Counted from the first letter of the stretch, positions 15,378 to 24,511 are shown. The stretch: 64,000 nt of DNA from JANQIO01 sp043513815 (GCA_043513815.1 CP121313.1:1178001-1242000), one strand, 5' to 3'. A program made the numbers and translations. The notes: generated from the sequence alone by a model not told the origin.

Positions 15378-16442
15378 TCAGCCGGGTTTGGCAGGGTCCA
15401 CGCCGGGACGCAGGCCGCAGGTTTCCAGCAGGTCGGCAAGACGGCTTGCATGTTCTCGCGGTGCCTTCGTGGCGCTTGTCAGCAACTGGTCCCGCTGCTG
15501 TGACCAGTTGTGGTAAGCGGCGGGCATCACCGCTACCAGGCTGGATTCCAGCGCCAGTACCGGCGGCATCAGCTCAGCACGGCGGCGGGCCAGCGCCACG
15601 GACCAGGGTTGTACTTCGCCAACAAAGAACTGGCGCACCACGTTGTCGACCACACGACCGGCGGGGCTGGCTGTGTTGCCAAAGCAGATGGGCGCTGTCT
15701 GGCGTCGCTCTTCCAGTGCCGGCGCGGCCGCTGCCAGCCCCCCGCGCTGCAGTTCCAGTGACGCCAGCAGGGCGCCGCCGTCACCGCGTCTGACCTCACC
15801 CAGAAGATTTTCCAGCTCCTCGCTGCCGGCCCGGTAGTCGCCCTGCAGCCACTGATCGCTCAGCTCGGCAAGGCGAGACAGCGCGGTGGGCACCTGGCTC
15901 CCGGTATTGGCCGGGTAGTCGGCGAGGCGGGGCGGGCGTTTCCAGAAGGTGCTGAACTCCGGTCCGCCCAGGGTGGCATTCCAGATACGGGCGGGCAGTT
16001 GCTGTCGCTTGCTGGCCATCGCCGCTTCCAGTGTAGCGACAAGCGCGCCGTCGTCTTGCGGGTCCAGCGAGGTGATGCAGTTGGGTGCCAGGGCAAGAAA
16101 CTCCAGTTCGAGTAACAGGCGTTGGGAGTCGGATGCCAGCTTGCCAAGGCTGCTGTTGGATTTGCCAATGGTGATGTTGAGCTCACAGCCGCGCAGTGAG
16201 AGAAGATCCAGCAGGTCGATAGAACCTGGTTGCAGAGCGAGTTGCAGTTCCCGGGGGCGGGGCAGCGGAGGCAGCCGCTGTTCCGCAGGTTCAATGCTGC
16301 GATCCAGGCTCCTGCCCAGGCGCGTTAGATAGTTGTCTACCGGCAGGCCGGAGCCGCCATCGCAACCGGCCACCAGGGCCAACGCCAAACACCATCCGCT
16401 AGCTATACACCGCCTGTTCAAGGGCCTCCCGTCGCAATCCAC
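15378..16442 (-). CDS. DUF3080 family lipoprotein
   Basis: Exported lipoprotein of unknown role found in gammaproteobacteria. Seen: lipobox LALVAGC with the modified cysteine near residue 27, then the family-like LTRLGRSLD, LPPLPRPRELQL and LLSLRGCELNITIGKSNSSLG stretches. The track start is a GTG with GGGAAGG nine bases upstream (354 residues); a TTG at 16421 (MNRRCIASGWC, 347 residues) gives a more ordinary signal peptide, so the true start is open. Upstream neighbour in the same direction is absent; the reductase gene follows after 37 bases. Confidence 0.8.
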   Translation of the reverse strand: MDCDGRPLNRRCIASGWCLALALVAGCDGGSGLPVDNYLTRLGRSLDRSIEPAEQRLPPLPRPRELQLALQPGSIDLLDLLSLRGCELNITIGKSNSSLGKLASDSQRLLLELEFLALAPNCITSLDPQDDGALVATLEAAMASKRQQLPARIWNATLGGPEFSTFWKRPPRLADYPANTGSQVPTALSRLAELSDQWLQGDYRAGSEELENLLGEVRRGDGGALLASLELQRGGLAAAAPALEERRQTAPICFGNTASPAGRVVDNVVRQFFVGEVQPWSVALARRRAELMPPVLALESSLVAVMPAAYHNWSQQRDQLLTSATKAPREHASRLADLLETCGLRPGVDPAKPG

Positions 16443-16565
16443 GCTACATGCCTTCCCGTAGTTAAACCCATACGGGTGGTAGGCCTGCCCAGTTCAAGGT
16501 TCCGGTCTGCCTTCGCAGGCCCCGGCGCTGATGACTCCGGCAGCACGGGGATATAGAGGTCGGCA

Positions 16566-16994
16566 ATGCACACCAGAACAGTGATGTACACACTAGGCTA
16601 CAGCGGTCTGCTGCCTTTCTATGCTGCGTCACTCTGGCTGTGGTGGCCCAACATGGCCGGACAGGCGCTGGCCAGCAACATTTTTGTAGTCTATGGCACG
16701 GTGATTCTCGCTTTTCTGGGCGGCACGCTGTGGGGTTATGCGGTCACGGTGCAGCCTCCACGCAAGTATCTGCGGTTGGTGGTGAGCAATGTGGTGGCGC
16801 TATTCGCCGCCGTCGCCGGGCTGTTGGGTTCTGCCCTGTTGGCCTGTCTGTTGCTGGCTGTCGGCCAGGTACTACTGCTGGCCTATGAGCGCCGGCAAGG
16901 CGACCCACGGGGCTGGTACCTGGTGTTTCGCACCCGGCTTGTGCTGGGGGTGCTGCCGGCGCACGGACTGTTCGCGCTGGGATTGAGCCTATGA
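16566..16994 (+). CDS. DUF3429 integral membrane protein
   Basis: 142 residues with about five hydrophobic segments (8-24, 38-58, 70-88, 91-105, 124-140). The opening LGYSGLLPFYAAS and FLGGTLWGYAV are features of the DUF3429 group, whose function is unknown. A GAGGT ribosome site precedes the ATG. The stop overlaps the start of the next gene as ATGA, suggesting coupled translation with the exported peptidase-like protein. Confidence 0.82.
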   Translation: MHTRTVMYTLGYSGLLPFYAASLWLWWPNMAGQALASNIFVVYGTVILAFLGGTLWGYAVTVQPPRKYLRLVVSNVVALFAAVAGLLGSALLACLLLAVGQVLLLAYERRQGDPRGWYLVFRTRLVLGVLPAHGLFALGLSL

Positions 16995-17992
16995 TGAGCT
17001 GGCGACGGCAAACGGATGCTGCGCGAACCTCGCCGGATATTGCGGGTCCAAGGTATATGCGTCGTGTCGGCCTGCTGCTGCTTTTACTGATCGCTGCTCC
17101 GCCCCTGCTGGCCGAGCGACACAACTATGAACGCGGCGACCAGCGCCTTGAAATCCTGCTGAGTGACAAGTTGCCCCGGTCTCAGCGCGACGAAGTGGTG
17201 GGCTGGATTCGCGATACCGCCGACGCCCTGGCGCAAGTTCTTGGTCGCTGGCCCCGTGATCGCTGGCAGGTAAAGGTCAGCCCCTTCAAAACCCGTGGCA
17301 GTGACCCGGTACCCTGGGCCCAGGTCAATCGCGGAGATCCGGACGTGGTCAGCTTCTACATCGACCCGCGCGCCAGTCGGGAGCGGCTGAGCCGCAACTG
17401 GACGGCGTACCATGAATTCAGCCACCTGCTGATTCCCTACCGGGGGTGGGGCGACATGTGGTTCAGTGAGGGCTTCGCCAGCTACTACCAGAACCTGCTG
17501 CAGGCGCGGCATGGGATATTCGACGAACGGGAAATGTGGCAGCGACTCCACGATGGATTTATCCGCGGGCGAACCAACCGCCGGCCCGACCTTAGCCTGG
17601 CCGAGCTCAGCCCGTCCATGCGGGAGAACCGCAGCTTCATGCGAGTGTACTGGAGCGGTGCCTGGTACTGGTTCCGTGCCGACACCGAATTGCGCCGGCG
17701 CAGCGCTGGCAGGCAGAGCCTGGATACAGCCCTGGCGGCGCTTAATCGCTGCTGTGCCAACAGCGCCCTTTCAGCGCGGGATATAGCCGTGGAGCTTGAT
17801 CGTCTGACCGGCCAGCTGCTGTTTGTACCACTGTTCGACCAGGTAGGCGCGAGTCGGGCGCTTCCGCCATTTGAGGAGCAGTTCGCCGAACTGGGTATCG
17901 AGTTGGAGAGGGGCGTCGTGTCACTGCGCAACACCCACCCAGACGCTCAGGTGCGGCAAGCCATTGCCGGCAAGCGGATGTCCGGGAAATAA
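16991..17992 (+). CDS. Exported gluzincin-like metallopeptidase
   Basis: Putative zinc peptidase exported from the cytoplasm. Seen: a signal peptide MRRVGLLLLLLIAAPPLLA starting at internal residue 23, then AYHEFSHLLIPYRG with HExxH and a second glutamate in MWFSEGFASYY; the spacing is HExxH followed by 14 residues and then E, shorter than the 18 of M1 aminopeptidases. This resembles the M1/peptidase-MA group; catalytic activity is inferred. Start: the first ATG overlaps the upstream stop (ATGA), but the ATG at 17057 gives the tidy signal peptide. A GC-rich hairpin (17995-18017) without T run follows. Confidence 0.72.
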   Translation: MMSWRRQTDAARTSPDIAGPRYMRRVGLLLLLLIAAPPLLAERHNYERGDQRLEILLSDKLPRSQRDEVVGWIRDTADALAQVLGRWPRDRWQVKVSPFKTRGSDPVPWAQVNRGDPDVVSFYIDPRASRERLSRNWTAYHEFSHLLIPYRGWGDMWFSEGFASYYQNLLQARHGIFDEREMWQRLHDGFIRGRTNRRPDLSLAELSPSMRENRSFMRVYWSGAWYWFRADTELRRRSAGRQSLDTALAALNRCCANSALSARDIAVELDRLTGQLLFVPLFDQVGASRALPPFEEQFAELGIELERGVVSLRNTHPDAQVRQAIAGKRMSGK

Positions 17993-18047
17993 CAGGGCCG
18001 CCCGTGCTGGGCGGCCCGGCAGTAGCCGTCTTTGCAGTCGTGCAGTG

Positions 18048-18383
18048 TTAGCTGGACTGTTTCTGTCGCTTCCAGGTGGCGCCGTCTACAGAGTCTTCCG
18101 TATAACGGTAGCGAACCTTGGTACCGGGTTCAGCTTCCTTTAGCTCAGAGGCGTTGGGTGCCTTGAACTGGAACTTCTCCCGGCGGTTCATCCGGCAGGA
18201 TGCGCCCTTCTCGGCGGGTTTGGCCGAGTGGAATGCCACATAGACTTTATCGCTGCTGTCGTTCTGGCGCTTGACCGTGCCTTCAACAACACAGTCGCGA
18301 ACGGTTTCGGCGGTCACGCTCACCGGCAGGGCGAGCAGGGGGGTAGTGAGAATGGCCGCGAGGACCAGGCTGGTGTTTTTCAT
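18048..18383 (-). CDS. Small exported protein, unknown function
   Basis: 111 residues. Start at the ATG with GGGAGAG just upstream, because it gives a signal peptide (MKNTSLVLAAILTTPLLALP, cleavage after about residue 25). The mature part begins ETVRDCVVEGTV, has a second cysteine in KGASCRMNRRE, and ends in a basic KRQKQSS tail; it looks beta-rich, with GTVKRQNDSSDKVYVAFHS and TKVRYRYTED. A disulfide is plausible. No family recognised. The 317 bases up to the next gene (18384-18700) include its promoter region and an AT-rich tract at about 18600-18650, and I see no other gene there. Confidence 0.7.
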   Translation of the reverse strand: MKNTSLVLAAILTTPLLALPVSVTAETVRDCVVEGTVKRQNDSSDKVYVAFHSAKPAEKGASCRMNRREKFQFKAPNASELKEAEPGTKVRYRYTEDSVDGATWKRQKQSS

Positions 18384-18700
18384 ACATCTCTCCCAATTCG
18401 TTATCACAACGAGTACAGGGGTTACCGCTGGTCGGCGCGGTCCCGTCGCCTGCCATGCTTTTAGTAGGTGATGCCTTGCCCAGGTCTCTGGAGGAGGGTC
18501 GGCGCCGTGCGCTCTGATTGTTACCGCCAGATGACCAAAATGTTGCAAGACCCGGTTCAGCAGGACTTGCAAGGACTATAACGCCGCAAGCTGCTGAATC
18601 ACAAGAAAATTCATGTTTTTGTCATAATAAATTCACAAAACCGTGAAACCGGTCTCGGAAAATTGCCCGTGAGCGGGAAAATCACCGCTATATCAATACC
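18384..18700. other. Intergenic stretch without a supported gene
   Basis: 317 bases between the start of a minus-strand small exported protein and the end of the minus-strand acylase gene. The part nearest 18384 carries the ribosome site of the small protein. 18598-18650 is AT-rich (TTCATGTTTTTGTCATAATA) in an otherwise GC-rich region and could hold promoter elements, but I cannot fix a -35/-10 pair. No open frame with a ribosome site or family resemblance was found. Confidence 0.5.
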
Positions 18701-21091
18701 TTACGGCTTTGCCTCCCGATATGGCAAGAGCCTCACCAGGACCCCTTTTGTCGGCGGTTTTGCGGCCGAGGGCAGCAATTCGCCTTCGCGCCAGAGGGGA
18801 AACTGGTCCGCGTAGTGTGGGCTCAGTGGATGGCCGGATTGGCCACCGGGGATCACCGACGCAAACGCGGGAACGGGTCCCAGTACACCCACAGCTCTCA
18901 CGGTGGCGCCATGGACCACCTGGAACGGGCGCCGGTAGCTATAGTTGGCGCGGCCCACGGAGGCCGGACTGCCGCCCCAGGGTTGCGCTGCCACCGCCAG
19001 CAGCGGCGCTAGTTCCGGTACCGCCTTGCTCAGCTCGTGACGCAATCCCACGGATTGTCTGGCATCGAGGCGCCAGCCTGCCATGGGGCCCAAGGCGGCT
19101 TCCAGGCGCTGGAGGGTGACCGCCAGACTGGTCGCCAGCACTACGGGCTTAGCTGCCGGCCACCAGTCGCCGTGGCGGTCTGTTAGCAGCAGGGTATCCA
19201 GCGCAAAGTTCACCCGGTAATTCTCACCCAGCAGGCGTCGATAGAGCGCCTCCCCCAGCACTGGCCGGAACAGTGCGTCTGCCAGTTCCAGGTACCAGGC
19301 CTGGAAAAGCAGCGCAGCGGCACTGTCGGCGGCTGCGACGGGATCGGCCAGCCATGCCTCCAGCAGGCTTCGGGCCGGCGCGAGATCGTCGCGGTCGGCG
19401 ATCGCGACCAGCATGCCGGGCAGTACCAGGCTGGCCTGGCTGTCGTGCCAGTCCATCTGCAGGGCCTGCATGTCGTTGGCAGAAAACTGCCGGTCCTGTC
19501 CCAGCACCGACTGCAGGCGGGCAATACGATAGGGAGCCGCATTGTCGGCGGAGACCAGCGGGTAGCTGCCCGCCGGCTGCACCCGCGCATTGGCGGCGGC
19601 AATGTAGCCTGCTGCCGGATTTTGCAGTCGCGGCATATCCGCAGCGCTGACAATGCCGCGCCAACGGTTGCCGGGCTCTGCCGCTAGCGGGGTAAGCCCT
19701 TCACCTCTGGCGCGCCTGGGCAGCAGGCCGGCGGTGCGAAATCCGATATTGCCGTCGGTATCCGCATAGGTGGCATTGAGTATCGGGCCTGCGTGTTGAT
19801 CCAGCGCGGCGTTGAAACTGTTCCAGTCAGTGGCCAGGTTTAAGGCCAGCAGGCCGTCCAGGCTCAACTCGCCGATATCCTGTACTGTCCAGCGCAGCGC
19901 CAGTGGCGGATCATCGTGAATCAGCGGCCCGTTGCGGGTGGTGACGATGTCGAACTGATGGTCGGGTGCATCCCGCACCGGTAGCGTAATGGTGCTAGTG
20001 CCTGCGGCGTAAGTCGCACCTCCCTCCAGGAAAATTCCGGGCTGCCCCTCGGCCCTGCGCTCCATGAACAGGTCCTGGCTGTCGCCGATATTGGTAAAGC
20101 CCCAGGCAATAGACTCGTTGAAGCCGTTGATAACGCCTGGTAGCCCCGGCGCCGACCAGCCCCCCAGGCGCCGCCCCTGGCCAAAAAACAGGTGCACCTC
20201 GTAAAACAGGTTGGGCAGGCCGAGGGCATCGTGCGAGTCAAAGGCAAACAAGGCGTGTCCGTTCGCGCTGTTATCAGGTGAAACCACCCAGCCGTTGCTG
20301 CCAAAGGCAAGGCGGGGCATCAGCGGCTGGTGGCGGGGGTCGGTTGCTTCCATAGCGGCCAGGGCACGCATCCAGTCGCCGCGGACTGCCGGTTTTGTTG
20401 CTGCTGGTGTGGCGCCCCGGGAGTCTTCCCCTGCCAGGACGAAGGGGAAATCCTCGCGCTCGCTCAGGTCTTCAAAAAACACGCCGGCGCGTGCACGCCC
20501 CACGCGGTCGGTAATGGCCAGGCGCAGCAGTTCCTGTCTCGCATTGTTGGAAGACTGGAAGGCCATCAGTGCGCCGACGGCAAACACGTCGGCGCGACTC
20601 CAGTGAGCTGGTCCATGCAGCAGAAACAGGAACTCCGGCGGTGGCACAGACAAGGCCTCAATCACCGCATTGATACCGCCTAAATAGGCGTCCACGAGAT
20701 TAAGCAGCTCTTCGCTGGCATTGCTTTCCAGTCGGCTTGCCAGGTTGGGTACGCCGTAGCGCCATAGCTGTTCGTCGGCCGCGATCAGGTCGGGCCCCAG
20801 CAGTTCCGCCATGCGGCCGCGGCCGGCACGCCGGTACAGTTCCATTTGCCAGAGCCGGTGGCTGGCGTGCAGCCATCCCTCAGCAGTAAGGGCATCGGCC
20901 AGGGTGTTGGCCTGTACGTAGGGTCGCTGCCAGGTGTCATAGTGCAGGGCGACCGGCGCCGTCAGCCCGGGTACATCGACGGTGCCGGACTCCACCGCAA
21001 GCGAGGCGCGCAGCGCCCACCAGATCATCGCCGACAGCAGAGCCACCAGCAGTAGCAGGGCCAGCATGGCGCGGCGCAGCACAACCAGCAT
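18701..21091 (-). CDS. Penicillin acylase family (S45) amidase
   Basis: Ntn-hydrolase precursor that hydrolyses an amide bond; the family includes penicillin, cephalosporin and N-acyl-homoserine-lactone acylases. Seen: N-terminal membrane or signal segment (7-26), an alpha-chain region (about 40-230), then AFGSNGWVVS, where Ser265 directly follows a glycine and is the expected new N terminus and nucleophile after self-cleavage; downstream FNESIAWGFTNIGDSQD and NATYADTDGNIGF are family landmarks. Length 796 is typical. It overlaps the upstream PLP-enzyme gene by one base and lies last in a TetR-led operon. A signal helix suggests a periplasmic or membrane-attached site. Confidence 0.9.
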   Translation of the reverse strand: MLVVLRRAMLALLLLVALLSAMIWWALRASLAVESGTVDVPGLTAPVALHYDTWQRPYVQANTLADALTAEGWLHASHRLWQMELYRRAGRGRMAELLGPDLIAADEQLWRYGVPNLASRLESNASEELLNLVDAYLGGINAVIEALSVPPPEFLFLLHGPAHWSRADVFAVGALMAFQSSNNARQELLRLAITDRVGRARAGVFFEDLSEREDFPFVLAGEDSRGATPAATKPAVRGDWMRALAAMEATDPRHQPLMPRLAFGSNGWVVSPDNSANGHALFAFDSHDALGLPNLFYEVHLFFGQGRRLGGWSAPGLPGVINGFNESIAWGFTNIGDSQDLFMERRAEGQPGIFLEGGATYAAGTSTITLPVRDAPDHQFDIVTTRNGPLIHDDPPLALRWTVQDIGELSLDGLLALNLATDWNSFNAALDQHAGPILNATYADTDGNIGFRTAGLLPRRARGEGLTPLAAEPGNRWRGIVSAADMPRLQNPAAGYIAAANARVQPAGSYPLVSADNAAPYRIARLQSVLGQDRQFSANDMQALQMDWHDSQASLVLPGMLVAIADRDDLAPARSLLEAWLADPVAAADSAAALLFQAWYLELADALFRPVLGEALYRRLLGENYRVNFALDTLLLTDRHGDWWPAAKPVVLATSLAVTLQRLEAALGPMAGWRLDARQSVGLRHELSKAVPELAPLLAVAAQPWGGSPASVGRANYSYRRPFQVVHGATVRAVGVLGPVPAFASVIPGGQSGHPLSPHYADQFPLWREGELLPSAAKPPTKGVLVRLLPYREAKP

Positions 21092-22236
21092 CAGTTTTGC
21101 AGCACCGGCCAGCGCTCGCGCAGCATGCCGTTGCGGACCACCATCAGGTCGCCGAATTGCAGCAGTACCGCCTCGGACTGGGTGGGTCGGAAGAAGGCCC
21201 AGTCATCCACGGCTATCTCACTGTCGGCGGGAATGGTCATCAGTTGCTGGTTGGAGCTGAGGCCGTAGAGGCGATGATTTTTCATGCCCCGCGGCCAGTC
21301 TGGCCTGGCCATCCAACGGCCGCCATAGAGAAACAGGCTGTCGCGGCGCTGCCACGGCAGGCGAGCGCTGAACTCGGACCAGGCCGACAGGAAGGGCACC
21401 GAGACTCCAGAGCGGCGCTTCAGCACCGGCGTCGCAATCCAGCAGGCAGGCATATAGCCGGCCAGCTGCGGCAGGTCGAAGTCGGTGGGTTTCAGTAGAA
21501 CCGAACCCAGGCTGACATCGTTGAGCGGGCTGTCCTGCTGGTGCAATACATGGGTGGGGCTGCCGGCGCCGTTCAGTGTCAGGCTTTCCGGCGCGCAATT
21601 GCAGGCGGCGACGAAGGCCCGGTAGCGGCGGTTGGCAGCGGCCAGCGCCTTTTCCGGTCCAACGGGTGCCTTTGCCGCATGGGCGTCATAGCCCATCAGG
21701 CCGGTGAACCGCAGTCGCGGTGAGTCTTCGATAGCGCGGGCCAGGGTGGCAAGCTGCGCTGGCTGGTCCAGGCCACCGCGCCGCAAGCCGACGTTGATTT
21801 CCACGGCAATCCGCAGTGTGAGCCCCAGCCTGTCGGCGAGCGCCTGGTACTGCTCCAACCGCTGCTCGCTGTCCACCAGCCACTGCACCTGCTCAATGCG
21901 CGCCGGCTGGCCCCTGAACTCATTGAGCAGGTTTTCCACGGCGGCGGCCGGCAGGGGCTTGCCCAGCAGTATATCCACGTCCTGGTAGTGCCTGAGGAGC
22001 TGCGCCAGGAAAGGGGCGTGGAAGCTCATCAGGCGTCGGCTGCCCAGCGCTGCCATGCAGGTATCCAGCAGCGACAGGCTGGGGAGTGACTTCACCACCA
22101 GGCGCAGTGCCTGTGGCAGCTGCAGCGACTTGAGTTGCGTGAGGTTGGCGTGCAGGCGATTGGCGTCTATCAGCAGGCCGGGATGGGCAGTCCGCGCGGT
22201 GTCCAGTGCGGCGGACAGTGAGGCGTAGGGTTCCAT
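21091..22236 (-). CDS. Alanine-racemase-fold PLP enzyme (D-threonine-aldolase/D-serine-dehydratase-like)
   Basis: 381-residue fold-type III PLP protein. Seen: the N-terminal barrel with LLIDANRLHANL and the lysine region LRLVVKS (Lys49, expected Schiff-base residue), VEINVGLRRGG, GLMGYDAHAAK, and TLNGAGSPTHV. Related aldolases and dehydratases carry a metal-binding H-x-C in the C-terminal domain; here the matching stretch reads FFRPTQSEAVLLQFG without it, so standard DTA/DSD activity is doubtful. Start at 22236 (MEPYASL) puts it one base from the TetR stop; the longer reading runs into tetR. It overlaps the acylase gene by one base. Confidence 0.82.
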   Translation of the reverse strand: MEPYASLSAALDTARTAHPGLLIDANRLHANLTQLKSLQLPQALRLVVKSLPSLSLLDTCMAALGSRRLMSFHAPFLAQLLRHYQDVDILLGKPLPAAAVENLLNEFRGQPARIEQVQWLVDSEQRLEQYQALADRLGLTLRIAVEINVGLRRGGLDQPAQLATLARAIEDSPRLRFTGLMGYDAHAAKAPVGPEKALAAANRRYRAFVAACNCAPESLTLNGAGSPTHVLHQQDSPLNDVSLGSVLLKPTDFDLPQLAGYMPACWIATPVLKRRSGVSVPFLSAWSEFSARLPWQRRDSLFLYGGRWMARPDWPRGMKNHRLYGLSSNQQLMTIPADSEIAVDDWAFFRPTQSEAVLLQFGDLMVVRNGMLRERWPVLQN

Positions 22237-22237
22237 C

Positions 22238-22906
22238 TCAGGCGCGTTTGAGGCCCAGGGCCCAGCCAATCTGGCGGCGCAGCAGGCGTGCAATGTGATC
22301 GCGGTCGATGTCCTCCGGCGCCAGCAGAAGGGCGTCGTATTCCAGCCGTGTCATGGTGTCGAGCAGCAGGGCTGCGTCGATCTCCGGGTCTTTCTTGTTG
22401 GTAAGGCTGCACAGCCTGACCAGCGGATCTAACAGGCTCTGTCGATGGTCGGCAGCCATTTCGCGGAGGTTGGATGCCTGCGGGACGCTGGACAGAAAGA
22501 CCTGCTCAACCGCCAGGCCTTCCGGTGATTCGTGCACGCCTTGCAGCAGGATGTCGGTGGCCATCTCGGCGAGATCCGTGCAGATTTTCTCGCGTACTGC
22601 CGTCTTGCGCAGCTCCGTCCGCGTATACCTGTCCATGTAGTCGAACAGGGTGGCCCAGATATGTTCGTTGTTGGGTCTGGCGCGCTGGCAGAACAGTTCG
22701 AAGGCTTGCTCGATCAGGGCATCGATGTCCTTGAAGTAGTAGGTGGTCAGCGACAGTTGCACGCCGGCTTCCGCGGCCACCGCCCGGTGGGTAACGCCGC
22801 GCAGCCCATCGCGGGCCAGCACCCGCAGGGCACCGTCGAGAATGACCTCGCGCGTCTGCTCGCCTTTACTGCGGCGTTTGCGATCCATTTTGGCTGAAGC
22901 TGGCAT
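22238..22906 (-). CDS. TetR family transcriptional regulator
   Basis: 222 residues with an N-terminal TetR helix-turn-helix (about 18-63: TREVILDGALRVLARDGLRGV, AVAAEAGVQLSLTTYYFKD) and an all-helical ligand-binding C-terminal half. The first gene of a three-gene minus-strand operon, divergent from the lyase/MFS unit. The 130-base divergent region holds a perfect inverted repeat at 22982-22999 that is the likely operator, so both directions may be repressed by this protein and relieved by a substrate of the pathway (inferred). Confidence 0.9.
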   Translation of the reverse strand: MPASAKMDRKRRSKGEQTREVILDGALRVLARDGLRGVTHRAVAAEAGVQLSLTTYYFKDIDALIEQAFELFCQRARPNNEHIWATLFDYMDRYTRTELRKTAVREKICTDLAEMATDILLQGVHESPEGLAVEQVFLSSVPQASNLREMAADHRQSLLDPLVRLCSLTNKKDPEIDAALLLDTMTRLEYDALLLAPEDIDRDHIARLLRRQIGWALGLKRA

Positions 22907-22981
22907 ACTCGTATGAATACCCTTGTCTCAGCCCGGTGCGTGTGCGTCTCGGGCATCATGTGGTACACAAGGCTTGCAAAA

Positions 22982-22999
22982 ATTGTACAAATGTACAAT
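22982..22999. promoter_or_regulatory. Inverted repeat, likely TetR operator
   Basis: ATTGTACA-AA-TGTACAAT: perfect 8-bp arms with a 2-base spacer, located 37 bases before the lyase ATG and 75 bases before the tetR ATG. A TTGCAA at 22974-22979 could be a -35 box, with the right half of the repeat lying over the -10 position (TACAAT at 22994-22999, short spacer). Palindromes of this size and place are typical of TetR-family operators. Binding is inferred. Confidence 0.7.
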
Positions 23000-23036
23000 A
23001 TTGGGAAGATAGCCTTTTCTTCCTGACGGAGCAAGC

Positions 23037-24293
23037 ATGAAGTTCCCTGCCACCGGCAAACGCCCTGACGACATTCTCCATGAACTCGATTCCTTCAAAG
23101 GCAACGACGTACCCTGGCAAGAGGGGCGAGTATTCGCCTATATCTACGATGCCGGTGAGGAGGCCAAGCAGCTGCTGAAGGACGCTTTCAATCTGTATAT
23201 GACCGAGAACGGGTTGGACCCTACCTCATTTCCAAGCTGTATGCAGCTTGAGAAGGACGTGATCGGCATGGCCGTGGACCTGCTCAACGGCGGCGACGAT
23301 GCCACTGGCACGTTTACGTCCGGGGGTACCGAGAGCATTCTGCTGTCGCTCAAGACCACCCGTGACTACTATCGCGACATCAAGCCGGAGATCACCGAAC
23401 CGGAAATCCTCATGCCCACCACGACGCACCCGGCCTTCCACAAGGCCTGCCAGTACTTTGACCTGAAGGCGGTGCTGGTAGATGTTGATGACGACTTTTG
23501 CGCCATTCCTGAAAAGATGGAAGCGGCGATAACGCCCAACACCATCCTGATGGTCGGCTCGGCGCCGTCCTACGCTCACGGCGCTATCGATCCCATTGCC
23601 GAACTGGGCGAGATTGCCCTGCGCCATGATCTGCGCCTGCATGTGGACTGCTGTGTGGGCGGCATGTACCTGCCTTTCGCCAGGCAGCTGGGCTATGACA
23701 TTCCCGAGTTTGACTTGTCGGTGCCTGGCGTTACCCAGCTGTCCATGGACTTCCACAAGTGGGGCTATGCGGCCAAGGGCGCCAGCTGCATCCTGTACAA
23801 GGACCGTGCTATCCGCCGCTACCAGATCTTCTCCTACGCCAACTGGACAGGCTACGCGGTCATCAACCCGGGGGTAACGTCCACCAAGAGCGGCGGGCCG
23901 GTGGCAGCCTGTTGGGCAATTCTCAACTACCTGGGCAGGGACGGCTACCTGCGGCTGGTCGATGAGAGCCAGAAAGCCTCGCAAAAAATTGTCGAGACGG
24001 TGAACGCGATTGAAGGCATGGAGGTAATGGGCCAGGCGAAGATCAACATGCTGGCCCTGCGCGCACTGGACTTCGATATTTTCCCGCTGGCCGACGAGAT
24101 GCGCAAACGCGGCTGGTACATCCAGCCCCAGTTCGGCTTTGCCAACTCCAGCGAAAACATGCACCTGTCGGTGGGCTACCACAACGCCCACGCGGTGGAC
24201 GAGTTCTGCACCGAATCTCGCCGAGGTCGCGAAGTCCGTGCGGGATGCGCAGCTCGGTCAGGAACGCTTTGTACTGCCACAGGAGCTGCATGA
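23037..24293 (+). CDS. Sphingosine-1-phosphate-lyase-like PLP decarboxylase, frameshifted near the 3' end
   Basis: Group II PLP-dependent carboxylyase/lyase. Seen: TSGGTESILLSLKTTRDYY cofactor loop, HVDCCVGGMYLPFAR, and the lysine motif MDFHKWGYAAKG with Lys241 as Schiff base; the KWGYAAKGASCILY segment is the sphingosine-1-phosphate-lyase type. Reading frame is correct to about codon 390 (AVDEF), then runs into TESRRGREV and stops at 24293, while the expected C terminus continues in the +1 frame (24208-24498). One extra base around 24207-24216 would explain this. The gene starts at an ATG after ACGGAGC and is divergent from tetR. Active protein is doubtful unless the shift is a sequence error. 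Confidence 0.85.
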   Translation: MKFPATGKRPDDILHELDSFKGNDVPWQEGRVFAYIYDAGEEAKQLLKDAFNLYMTENGLDPTSFPSCMQLEKDVIGMAVDLLNGGDDATGTFTSGGTESILLSLKTTRDYYRDIKPEITEPEILMPTTTHPAFHKACQYFDLKAVLVDVDDDFCAIPEKMEAAITPNTILMVGSAPSYAHGAIDPIAELGEIALRHDLRLHVDCCVGGMYLPFARQLGYDIPEFDLSVPGVTQLSMDFHKWGYAAKGASCILYKDRAIRRYQIFSYANWTGYAVINPGVTSTKSGGPVAACWAILNYLGRDGYLRLVDESQKASQKIVETVNAIEGMEVMGQAKINMLALRALDFDIFPLADEMRKRGWYIQPQFGFANSSENMHLSVGYHNAHAVDEFCTESRRGREVRAGCAARSGTLCTATGAA

Positions 24294-24498
24294 TTTCATC
24301 GTCAATTCAGGTCCTGAAGTCATGGACCAGTTGGGCGATATTCTCGGCGACGGCACAGAGCTGCCCGAAAGCATGGTGGAGATCAATAACATCCTCAACC
24401 AGCTGCCCGCGGACAGCCGCGAAATGCTGCTGGGGGAGTATGTGAATCGCCTCTACAACCCGGAACCAAACCCGCCGGAGCAAGAGCCCGCCGCATAG
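24208..24498 (+). pseudogene. Out-of-frame C-terminal part of the lyase gene
   Basis: In the +1 frame relative to the lyase, 24208-24498 reads APNLAEVAKSVRDAQLGQE, then LPQELHDFIVNSGPEVMDQ and an acidic/proline tail ending PEQEPAA, a natural C-terminal extension of the preceding domain. It has no start codon or ribosome site of its own at the junction and ends 13 bases before the MFS gene. Together with the upstream frame it restores one protein of about 487 residues. Confidence 0.75.
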
Positions 24499-24511
24499 CG
24501 GCGGCCCGCCC

